This document shows, piece by piece, positions 11,491-21,532 of a stretch of DNA of 64,000 bases. Position 1 is the stretch's first letter; every line of letters starts with the position of its first letter. The notes below the pieces were generated by a model that searched no databases, was not told the DNA's origin, and saw only the letters and a list, made by a program, of their open reading frames with translations. The DNA is from Puffinus mauretanicus. Taxonomy: Eukaryota > Chordata > Aves > Procellariiformes > Procellariidae. Where the stretch lies: assembly GCA_023333565.1 (NCBI GenBank), contig JAJKFH010001359.1, forward strand, positions 496,001-560,000, given 5' to 3'. The position numbers were made by a program, and so were the translations under genes.

Positions 11491-12116
11491 CGTGGTTCAC
11501 CTTATTAATTACTGCATGGAAGAAACATACAAAGGAAAATTGAGTTAGAATGGAGTTAGAATGATTCACACAGAGACCAGAGAAACTAAGGATAAGGAAG
11601 ACCCTCCCATTGAGTCACGAGGTTCAGAGTGGACCCCCCTTGCTTTCTAAACTCTTCATGGAGCCTAGATGCAGCTAGGTCCAATCTTAGTCTCAGACTT
11701 GGACAGCGGTTTATGTCTAATGGAATTATCTATAAAAAAATTATAATAATTAATATTGAGTAGCTACATGGTTTAGTAATGTTTCATTAGTATTAATTCA
11801 GCATGCTGTCAATCACTTACCGAGGATCTGTCGTGGGTAAGGGATCTCTCTGCCTTGGGCAAGGAAGGATCTTTTAGTCTCAGATTATATAAGGGATCTC
11901 AAACCTTGAGAGGCATCCCTGCTCAAGGGAAGAGTTACCTGGCGTGCAGTCCAGCTGCAACTCAGGGAGAGCTCCAATGGGGCTCATCCTGATGGTAATA
12001 TTTATAGAGTGAAGTAGTTGGCTGCTAGTCAATAGTATAGACAAGATAGACGTCTTTGGTTTAGCTCTGGTATCTTATTCTATACTTTGGTTATCTTGCA
12101 TTTTTGGGCTTCGACA

Positions 12117-12250
12117 CCACCTTTCAAAATATTTTTCTGAGGCACCCACTCCCTTGTATGTGAGCCAGGAGCTTTCCAGATCCAGGTTCACCACAGGGCA
12201 TGAGGCCTGTTGCTTCTTAGTCAGCTTGAACCAAAGTAGGGCTAGGGGTC
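12117..12250 (-). mobile_element. Remnant of retroviral interior next to the antisense 3' LTR
   Basis: Sequence directly upstream, in minus-strand sense, of the LTR at 11340-12116. It ends in a purine-rich stretch (TTTTGAAAGGTGG) at the LTR junction, in the position of a polypurine tract, the second-strand primer site of retroviruses. It is richer in G+C than the sequence beyond about 12250. I see no intact reading frame and no gene that I can identify. The right boundary is uncertain. Confidence 0.45.
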
Positions 12251-13949
12251 AAGTGTGTTCATCACAAAGATAAAGAGGAAAAACACAAGGATGCTGGGAG
12301 GTAAAGTGCTGCATAGTCAGAATGAAAAAGTCAGGAAAACAGAGCTCAGAAAGGCTAAGGTAAAGGCCAATAACACATTGCATATACTTTTCCTGTCTGT
12401 CAGAATGTTTTCTTTGACTAGAAAAAGCTACGAGCATGTTTAAAGCAAATCCCTTTAGAAAATCCAGAGTTCAAATCACAAGAGATAAGCATTATCATGA
12501 ACTGGCATTTTATAATAAAAAGCAAGGGATTTTTTTTTCTTTTTTCTTTTTTAATAAACAAAATGTCAACTCCCTGAAGGCTCACCTATTCTGTCATCAG
12601 GAATCCACCCCATTAGTACTGGAGATGGTCATCTCACAGTGCGCAATGAGCTTCAGAGGAGGAGGCCATAGAGAAAAATCAGAACTGACCAAGATCTCTA
12701 AAACCACTTCTGCTTCTTTGAGTCACATTGCCAAATTAGTGACCAAAAGTTCACAAAAAAAGGCTAATCAGCCCTCACTTTTCAGACTGTCTCCTTAGAA
12801 CCAAAGATGTATTTTTACTTTTGTTTGAATATTTTAAGGTGAGGTTGGCTTTTTTTTTCCAACATTGCACAAATAGATTCTTCCTTTTTACATGGCTTAT
12901 CAGACTTAACTCGTGTTGGGCCATACAGATGATTTAATTAGACAGTATGTCAAGTGTATTCCAGCTAGCGTCAATGAACTCCCAACCTATTGTGTTTATG
13001 ACTACTAACACATTATGTTGTAATTAGCAATAAACTGTCTTCTGCAGAGGGTACAGGTGTGATATGCATGAAAAAAACTGAAGCTATTGCTGGATAAAGT
13101 AATTTCAAGTTCCATCCCTTGAACAGGGCAGATATGTTGTGTTATCAAGTTGTCAGAACTGCTAGATGGTTTCATTTATTTTCTTTGTGGTATCTGAAAG
13201 TCATGTCTGCATTTGCTATTATGGCTTAGTTTCTGCATAAGTCTTTAATGTATTTGTAGAGGTCTCATTGACAGCAAGAAAAATTAATACTGGAGCCAGT
13301 GGAATACATAATGCCTACCTGCAAAATGGTGACTCATTGCATTCGAACAAAGGTTGGAAGATGTTTCACCAAAGTAGTCTGTGAGGGTAATGATGGGAGA
13401 GATTATAACTCCCAGGATAATAAACTGTCTGAACTGGAGAATGGAAATGTTCATGGTTAAAATAAGAACAGTGTTACCTTCAGTGCTACAATAAGGTTTC
13501 ATGTAAACTTTGTGATAAAGCTATGCTCGTAGGAGGAATTTGGATGTATTTAGGGCATTATGCATGTAAAGCCTGTTTGATTGATTGAGATTGTGAGAGG
13601 TATGTGAGAACCTGATAAATGTGAGTCCCATGTGACTGGAGGGAAGGAAGAAGGGCAGTGTCGGGAAAGAATAGTATAAAAAAGGAAAAACAAAATGGAT
13701 AAATACTGAAATGAATAATGTAGTGTCTTGAAGAAGCCAAGAAAGTGAGAAAAATAAGTGAAAGGGCTCTCAAAAGTGGATGGTGTTGTCCTATTTCTTT
13801 CAAGGCAGACAGGGAAAAACAGGGTTTGAAAATGCAGCAATCAGGTTCAGCAAATGTTTGTTGGAATGTTGCAATATTTATATAAAACCGGCTATGGGAT
13901 GATTAAAAAGGTCTTTTCAACAATCTCTTAAATAAAACCCTCCATGACC

Positions 13950-14075
13950 TGTTTGAATGGATGGGGAAACAGAGTCACAGAGTAAGTAAGAAACTTGCCC
14001 ATGACCCCTGAAAATGTAAAAGTGAAAGAGCAGAGAGCACAGGTACTATTACTTGCCTTGGACTTTGTCTTCGAG
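13950..14075 (-). repeat. Ancient MIR-like SINE relic
   Basis: On the minus strand the order is a GGGCAAGTTTCTTACTTACT block, then TCTGTGACTCTGTTTCCCCATC. This parallels the MIR/CORE-SINE consensus feature of a 'GGGCAAGT.ACTTAACCTCTCTG' block followed by 'CTCAGTTTCC.CATCTGTAAAATG'. The copy is strongly diverged and its edges are approximate. Confidence 0.6.
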
Positions 14076-14666
14076 AGTTTGCCAGCCCCTGGCCATCTGT
14101 GAGCAGAACAATTCAGAGTAAAGACTTATAAAAGTTGAAGTGAGGCTTTTTTACACATCCCTGCTTATTAGGGATCCTAAAATTCTGATTATATTTTTAA
14201 CACAAGGAGGGTTTCTTTTACTTTCTTATGGGGCCTGTAGTGATGGCTTCTGTTGACAGCACGTTAGAAGAACTAGATTAAGAAGGTGAAGCACTATACT
14301 TATTCTAATGTTCTATTGAATATTTCCAAAGCCTGCCCAAGGTATTACCCCATCTGGTTCCACCTGGCATTTTGAAACATGTTTCATTTAATGTGTTTAG
14401 TATAGATTTACAATCATAAGGCCAAAAGCAGAAGTGAGACTAAACTGGTGTGTAATTCACACCTCTTTCTACCATGTAGGCTATGCCCTTCAGCTCAGAG
14501 CTGATTTTGGTGTGGAGAATTTGAACTGTGTATGTGCTATATATGTTGCAGTGTGCTGAGAAACCCAAATGTTGCTTGAAAATGTGCACAAATCAAAGCA
14601 AGCTGGAAATTGCCTAAGAAGACCAAGTAAGCACTGATATTGCTGAGGTTATTTTAAATTTCCTGC

Positions 14667-14685
14667 TTATTTATTTATTTATTTT
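14667..14685. repeat. (TTTA)n microsatellite
   Basis: About five TTTA units. Plain simple repeat. Confidence 0.8.
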
Positions 14686-14920
14686 AAAACCCAACATGAC
14701 TCACTGTATTCAAATCAGTTTGCCTTAAAGACTGCATTCAGGAATAATATATTTCTAAATAAACAAATTTTTAGAATGATTTAATGATTTCATGGCTCTC
14801 CCACTCGGTTTATTTGTTAAAAAATAATTAAAAATTATTCGCTTCTGAGCTCCAAGAGTTTTAACTGTACTCCATGGCCTATCTCCGTTTAGTACTAAAT
14901 TACAGCTGCATATAAAACTA

Positions 14921-15647
14921 GGCAACCCCTGGTATCAATACAGGCTGAGGGATGAAGGAATTGAGAGCAGCCCTGCCAAGAAGGACTTGGGGCTACTGGT
15001 GGATGAAAAACTGGACATGAGCTGGCAATGTGCGCTCACAGCCAGAAGGCCAACCATATCCTGGGCTGCATCAAAAGAAGTGTGGCCAGCAGGTCGAGGG
15101 AGGTGATTCTGCCCCTCTACTCTGCTCTGGTGAGACCCCACCTGCAGTACTGTGTCCAGCTCTGGAACCCTCAGCACAAGAAAGACATGGACCTGTTGGA
15201 GCGGGTCCAGAAGAGGGCCACAAAAATGATCAAGGGGATGGAACGCCTCTCCTACGAGAAAAGGCTGAGAGAGTTGGGTTTATTCAGCCTGGAGAAGAGA
15301 AGGCTTCGGGGAGACCTTATTGCAGCCTTTCAGTACTTAAAAGGGGCTTATAAGAAAGATGGCGACAAATTTTTTAACAGGGCCTGTTGCGACAGGACAA
15401 AGGGAAATGGTTTTAAACTAAAAGAGGGTAGATTTAGACTAGATATAAAGAAGAAATTTTTTACACTGTGGGTGGTGAAACCCTGGCACAGGTTGCCCAG
15501 AGAGGTGGTAGATGCCCCATGCCTGGCAACATTTAAGGTCAGGCTGGATGGGGCTCTGAGCAACCTGATCTAGTTGAAGATGTCCCTGCTTCTTGCAGGG
15601 GCCTTTAAAGGTCCCTTCCAACCCAAAATAGTCCATGATTCTATGAT
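14921..15647 (+). mobile_element. 5'-truncated CR1 non-LTR retrotransposon
   Basis: Holds the last part of CR1 ORF2 and the short 3' end. The ORF2 stop is at 15571-15573, followed by about 75 bp of 3' UTR containing GGTCCCTTCCAACCC and ending in the ATTCTATGAT repeat typical of CR1 (15638-15647). The left end is abrupt at about 14921, inside ORF2, as expected from incomplete reverse transcription during target-primed insertion. It is clearly GC-richer than its surroundings. Its residues differ from the second CR1 at 61545-64000 throughout the shared region, so the two belong to different subfamilies. Confidence 0.97.
14932..15573 (+). pseudogene. CR1 ORF2 C-terminal fragment (reverse transcriptase tail), frameshifted
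   Basis: Two frames join to give the C-terminal part of CR1 ORF2, beyond the catalytic core. The first frame (14932-15042) reads through [19 protein letters not shown]. The second (from about 15041 to 15573) starts QKANHILGC and runs 180 codons to the stop, with the hallmark blocks [50 protein letters not shown] and [12 protein letters not shown] HRLPREVVDAP. A single missing base near 15041-15043 explains the frame change, because the second CR1 in this window reads straight through the same position ([17 protein letters not shown]). No endonuclease or catalytic reverse-transcriptase motif is present, so this copy encodes nothing active. Confidence 0.95.
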
Positions 15648-17129
15648 ATATAGTAAAATATTTAAGTGTTTACATAGCACTTCTTGTTCAGAAGGATCCA
15701 GAAGTACTCAGTAACCTTGAAAAATTGTTATACAAACTACATTAAGGCATACTTTCCTCCATCATTGAAATGCAGGCAGGATGCTGGACTTGATAGAGCC
15801 ATCATCTGCTCTGATATGGTGTATCCTGCATTCCTGTGTTATTGTAGGCTGCTCTGGGGAGTATATGTATAGAATTGGAAATGATGTATTGTACTTTGTA
15901 TGTAACTTTTTATTTGGGGTGGTTAAATTTAAATATTGCAAGGCCATTTCTGTCATAAGCTTTCTATACTGTAATTGTTTCCTCTACCCGACTAGAATAA
16001 TAAATGTTTGGCTGGAAGTATTACAGGTCATTTGCAGTTGCTGGACCAGTTAGATACAATGCTGACCTTCATCTAGTAATTCCCTCTTTCAGCCACAAGC
16101 AAACACCTGTGGAGTGTGAAGAGGTTAATGAGAACTGTCTGTCACCTTTCTCTGAAGTACTAAATAATTGGTTTATAGACTGAAATTGTTTTATAGGTTG
16201 CATTACTGGCTTTAGATGAAGCATCCTCTCATTTTAGTGACTGCTAGAATTAGGACTCTGGTGTGAACTTGAAGTGTTCTTATTAATATATATTTCAGTG
16301 GACCTATGGGCTCCAGTGAGACAGTCAATGTCCTGTAATAGTTCCTGTACAGTTTCAGTACGGGAGTTTGTCCATGTCCTGAGAAGATTATAATCCAAAT
16401 AGGTTAGACACTTAAGTAAATAAGTCAGTATTTAGATAGGTTGCATACTGATATGTTAAATAACTGTTCTTGATACTTATTACTGGTTTATTTTTGTTTA
16501 TTACTTCCTCCTCCTATGTCTCCATAATCTCTGTGCAATTGCAGAGTTAACTTTCCCCATGATTACTCCAAGAAAAAGTAATGCAAGAGAAATTAAAACG
16601 ATTAAGACAGGCATCAATTACAGAGAGTGTCAACTCATTCTTTCAGATATCAGTCATCTATTCCAAGTATCTCAAAGACGGCATGCTTTGACTGAGTAGT
16701 AGTACCTCATTATTTTCCTCACTTTCCATGGAATTTCCTTTGGGTAAAAAAAGCCAAGGCAGAAATAGCAGAATACAAATGTACACTTGCACTCTTCCTG
16801 AGGGCTTGACCTGCCTCCTTGGCGAGTAACATCTTTGTGGTATAGCTGAGCCATAAGGGTTTATGCATGACAATAAAAAAATATAAAAATGAATCGAAAC
16901 TCTGTCTGTGCTCTGAGGCACTCTACTTTTTCCTGGGGGCAATTAGATAGCAGGAGCAATGTTTTATTACAATTGCTCCCTGTGGGAGTTTTTTAGAAAG
17001 GGGCTGTATGATTGGGATTCTCAGCATGTCTAGGTTCTACTGAACTATCTGTGGCTTCATTTAGGTAAGGGTATTTCTAAATTCAGTTTTATGTACCTTC
17101 AGTTTCACTAATGGTGTTAGAGATGACTT

Positions 17130-17255
17130 GGGACCAAGGGCCAAGGAAGTGGTCTGGGACTCCCAGTTTTGGATTCCGTTCTTTGTTCTGCCAAATCATC
17201 CCTTCTGACACTGGTAAGTCTTCTAACCTCTCTGGCTTGGATTTATCCCACGTAA
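17130..17255 (+). repeat. Ancient MIR-like SINE relic
   Basis: Reads GGGACTCCCAGTTTTGGATT, then TTGTTCTGCCA, then GGTAAGTCTTCTAACCTCTC. This follows the order of the MIR consensus blocks 'GACTC..GGTTC.AATCC', 'CTCTGCCA' and 'GGCAAGT.ACTTAACCTCTCTG'. It is well diverged. A splice-like donor (CTG|GTAAGT at 17213/17214) falls within the conserved AAGTxxCTTAACC block, so the open stretch 17103-17213 is at least partly SINE-derived. Confidence 0.6.
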
Positions 17256-20200
17256 CTTCTGATATTTCATGAGGCACGAAGTAGTCATGCTGTTGCCTAA
17301 GGCTTCCTGAATAGTTAATGGACAAACTGTGGCATTTCTACATAGCTGTACTAACCTTGAATATATAAAAAGCTTCAAGCTGCTGTATTCTTAACTAAGG
17401 CATTTCAATTAGTTTGACTGTATTTAGGTGGTATGAAACTACTGAATTCCTTGCCTTTGCTACTGTCTATAAAATGAAGAATGCTTGCTTTTTCTCTTCT
17501 TTTTTTCCTTCTTGTTATTCTCTCAGGCAAGTATTGTCTGCAACAATACAGGTCTGTATAAATGCAGCCTTGACTTCCATTCTCTAAATACAGTAATAGG
17601 ACCCTTTAATTGCTGTAATAATACAAATAATAACAGAAGCTCTCACTGTTTCTGTTTGGCATCAATCGGATTACATTTCCTCTGCCAAACTATAGGGCTA
17701 TCTAGTTTGCTTTAATACAGGGGAGGCTGTTAATTATGATTTTGGAATTAAATGTAGCACCTTATTTCCAGATTAAAGTTAATATATACCCCTGGCAGAA
17801 CTTTGAGTGATAGGAATCTGTCCAAGAGAATGATTGGCATGTGCATTATGTGAAAGCAGTCCTATTCTATGGGTATTGCTTCCTTCCCTGTTAAGTAGCC
17901 TTAACTAAGCCTCTATTCCAACTGCCGATTAATTCTTGTTATTGGGTGCTGAGTGTTGAACGCTTTCAAAAGATCTAAGTGCCTGAGAACATATTGCCTG
18001 CCACTCTACATATGTTTTGCCCTACATATGGGAATACATCAAATAGGTGAAGCAGACTACCTGTAGAGTTCATAAGTTTGCTGGATTTCAAGCCGTTTGG
18101 TATTTCCAAGGTGTTTTCTCAACATGCAAATTAAGAGTTATATCAGCTGGAATTGCTCCTCACAGTCCATCCCTCTCCCTGTCCCCCCTATTTTAGCTAG
18201 AGTTAGTTCAGGTAGTAGTGCTTTATTTTTCAGAGTTCTGATTCTGAAATTTCCTGATTTATTTTTAATTAACTCAATTTTCTTAGATTTTTCTGTATCA
18301 GTTTAAGTACAAGAGTCTCTGCAACTTGCCCACACTCTCATCATGCCTAAGAGCTCAAAAAAACAATAGAAATTTACAGCACTTAAGTTGACACAACAAA
18401 CTATTTCCTTTTCAAATGTCACCTTCCCTTAACAAAATGATCCAAACTATGTGATTCTATGTGATTTTAGATGTTCTGTTATTGCCTCCTTGCACTGATC
18501 TTTTCTTCTAGTTTTTGTAAGGAGAGTGTAATGCCATGGCTCTCCGTGGATGCAGAATGCAGAAAATGACCATTGTGCATGCAGCTTTTGTCTTCACACA
18601 AGGCTGACTTCTGGACTCTGTTGTCAGGAATAAATAATATAGTGACATTTTTGTAGACTGAGCCAGAAAGATTCTCTTATTTTAAGACAAAGCAGAATGA
18701 CAGCTATTGCTCTCAGAAGGAAAGCTTAATCAAAGCTTAATTCCCTCTTATAATTAAGTCTTCAAAATTGATACATGACACATTCAAGCATGGCATTTTT
18801 AATTTAATTAATTTTCTAAGGACTAAAACTGTAACTCTGATTAAAAAAGCACAGTATGCCAAGAAAAACTTCCAGAACCATATCAAGTATTCTCTGCCTG
18901 TGATGCTGCAAAAGCCATGTTGGCCCTGGAAGTTACGGCAGCGCTACAGTAGGAACAAAATATGACCTTATGAATGCCAGGCTGGTTCCCCCTCTGCATT
19001 TTCTTGCAAAGGGAGTTGGGGCACAGGGCTGAAGATTGCATGGAGGAGGACTGGAATGAGACCTTGAGTTATTGCATCATGTTGAATTATCCCTGCTTGA
19101 ATAGAGGTTTACACTAGTGTTGTATTAGATACGATCCTTGTATAAGGGAGAATGGACCTTGGTGAAAATAATTCCCAAAGATGAATTTGTCTGTATTTTC
19201 TCACTGGCATAGTAAAACAAAGCACACATTTTACCCCTATGGTTCTGATGCTTGCTGCCCTCATTCTTACTGTTGTTCAAACAACAAAGTGAGTATCAAG
19301 TAAAAAAATCATAGGTACAAATTATATGATACAAATCATATGTTAGCAGGCACTGTTCAGAAGTGGTGTTGCCTGGGTATTTGTCTCCAAAAGTTCTCTA
19401 TCTACTCTCAAGCATTTTCCATCCTGTCGCACAGCTAGGTTGGGTATTTTGGTGCTTGTCACGTCATGAAGACAGTACAAGGAGAAGAGTGGTGGAGAGA
19501 GTGCATTAAACCAGACTGTTTTTTAATTTCTTATGATGAGCTTTATAGAACTTAGTCCTTGTAAGACAGACAGTCTTTTGAATTGGAGAACACTGTATGG
19601 GGTCACAGCGAAATTGTAGACATTAGAAAGAGTCGTTTAGAAGCACCTTTAACTCACTTATCCTCAGTTTAATAACATTTGTACCTCTCCAGCAGGTGTC
19701 CCCATGCAGTAATTACCAAAATAGCAAAGGACCAGGCATTGATGTTGCTATAATGAATTCAACAGAGCTAATGCAGGCTTGTCATAAATGAAGTGTAGGG
19801 AGAAACTGTTAAAGATCGTACTGTTACCAGTTCTCCATGTGTCATCAATATCAAATAAATTATTTCATTAGAAAATTTGAGAGAGCAGCCGACAGCTGGC
19901 TGAGCAAATTCCTTTCTTCTAGATTCTGGCAAATTTCAAACATAATTGTGTTTGTTTTGAGAACGCTTGCAATATTTGGTGTTTCCTTGAATCATAAGGT
20001 ATTCTATATTATATAGATGTTGAGACAATATGTAATATTTATATTTGTTTTCATAATACATTCCAGGAAAGGAATGTACTGTGCCTAGAGCTCAGTAAGA
20101 ATAATCATCCTTTGATGAACAGATACCAGGTGCATATTCTCACCAGAATTGTTTTAGGGATGTCTCCTGTATACCCTGCACACTGCTTTGAAAAGTTTCT

Positions 20201-21443
20201 GCTTTAGAACTAGACTGTACAGATGGATGACAGTGCTGAAATGAACCAGAATGCTTTCCCAAAGTTTCTCTAAGATGATTCATGCAGTAAGAGGTATAGT
20301 TTGTTCTTAAGTAAGATAAATAAGAGCTTTGGGTCACAATTTATTAGAAAGGACTGAAGAATTAGAAATCCAGCATAAAGTGTTGGTTGCTTGTTGTTCT
20401 TGACAAGCCCACATATCTGTTTGTACACTTGTCTCACTTTTTCTGATGCCTGGACTTCCATTTCTTGAGTTACAGACAATTAAGCATCTCTGACTTTTTC
20501 AGCAGAGATAATTTGTGTTTTGGCGCTACACCCTCTGAACAGCAGCAGATCCTGTTAAATTGCCGGAAAAAAGTCTTTTGACTAAGCGATATTTTCCAGT
20601 TCTAGTAATCTCTTTCAATTTAAGCCATCCTTCATATTTTCAGGATGTGTGTGAGATGATAGCTTTCAAGTAAAGCTATGTGCTGTTTGTGTTCTTGGAA
20701 ACACTAGAATCAGTTTCAGATGATAATCAGAGGAGAACAGAGCAGTTCTACAGAAAGGAACAAAAATACTTTGTCTTGAGTCATATTTGCATGTGACCAT
20801 ACTCAGATCGAAGAACGTTACCGATGTCTCTCCTGGCCAAATAGTGGTTGTATGGTTGCAATGTACACTGCTGCTTGCAATTTGGCCTGATTCCTTGTAA
20901 AAGCAGTAGTTGGTGTAAACTGATGGCCAGAATTATACAATATTGTTGTTGTTGCCAGTGTGGATGCTGTGTTGTGCTTGAAGGTTCTGCTGTTGGTGAG
21001 TGAGAAAAGCTGCAAATACCTTGTGATTGGTCTCTGACAAGAAATTAGATTCTGTACAGCCATCTTATAGTGCTACAATTCAGTTGCTATTGTCAGTTGT
21101 TACAATTCAGCTGATTTATTTGGGGGGAGATGTCTCATTGCTGTTGCAGGCACTTCTTCCTAATCGGTCAACTCTTTTCACAGTAAATTTCTCAGGACAT
21201 ATCTTTTTTATTTTTGAGGCATCTGAGCCTAAGTTTTTTACTTAGAAGTAAAAATCAGAAGCAAAAACTTGTTATAATTACTTGATTTTTTGGAAAATAA
21301 ATGCTAGCGTGGAATCTTTGTCCTTGTTTTTGTTCACTTGAATCCTGAGTAGCTCATAAGCTGTGTTGATGTTACTAAGAAATGAAACAGGAACGATGCT
21401 CAAACTCTGAACCCCTAGTGTTAATCCGATTCTGTATTTTCAG

Positions 21444-21532
21444 ACCTCTGGCCTCAGAAACAAGTGCCAGCAGATTTACTTTCTTTTGTCACACCTGGAC
21501 CTGAGATTCTTCACTTAGAGTGGGCTAGGCAG
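21444..21532 (+). other. Candidate coding exon, unrecognised
   Basis: An 89-bp stretch between a fair acceptor (TCTGTATTTTCAG, 21431-21443) and a good donor (CAG|GTAAAT, 21530-21538). The third frame is open throughout and would encode 29 residues including WPQKQVPADLLSF and EILHLEWARQ. The composition, with two Trp and several Pro, is more protein-like than most short open stretches here. I do not recognise the family, and I found no partner exon with convincing phase. An 89-bp stretch has roughly a one-in-three chance of being open in some frame, so this is weak evidence. Confidence 0.2.

Larger units (their letters stand above)
11340..12116 (-). mobile_element. LTR of a second endogenous retrovirus family, antisense
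   Basis: A 777-bp segment with TGT...ACA ends: TGTTGCGG at 11340 and TTCGACA ending 12116. Read on the minus strand it starts TGTCGAAG and ends GCAACA. Orientation is set by an AATAAA signal on the minus strand (11392-11397), about 50 bp before the minus-strand end, and by a polypurine-like stretch GAAAGGTGG immediately upstream of the minus-strand start (12117-12125). A TTATATAA motif lies about 230 bp in. Inside, a 20-bp unit near 11421-11440 recurs at 11471-11490 with 17 of 20 matches. I see no matching target duplication, as expected if the right side is retroviral interior. This is therefore read as a 3' LTR. Confidence 0.75.
12251..14920. other. AT-rich non-coding DNA with one old SINE relic
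   Basis: No recognisable gene. Contains T-rich runs (12531-12552), an antisense MIR-like relic (13950-14075) and a TTTA tract (14667-14685). A 53-bp stretch, 12786-12838, sits between a good acceptor and an AAG|GTGAGG donor and is open in two frames. The ORF at 12436-12798 (120 codons) has no family signature and reads through low-complexity T/A runs. Confidence 0.55.

Noticed and set aside
12436..12798. 120-codon plus-strand ORF
   Set aside because: It reads through A/T-rich low-complexity runs, has no family features, and overlaps other open frames on the same strand equally well.
17481..17558. Signal-peptide-like start (MLAFSLLFFLLVILSG)
   Set aside because: It is the translation of a pyrimidine tract, ends after 26 codons, and looks better as a splice-acceptor-like tract.
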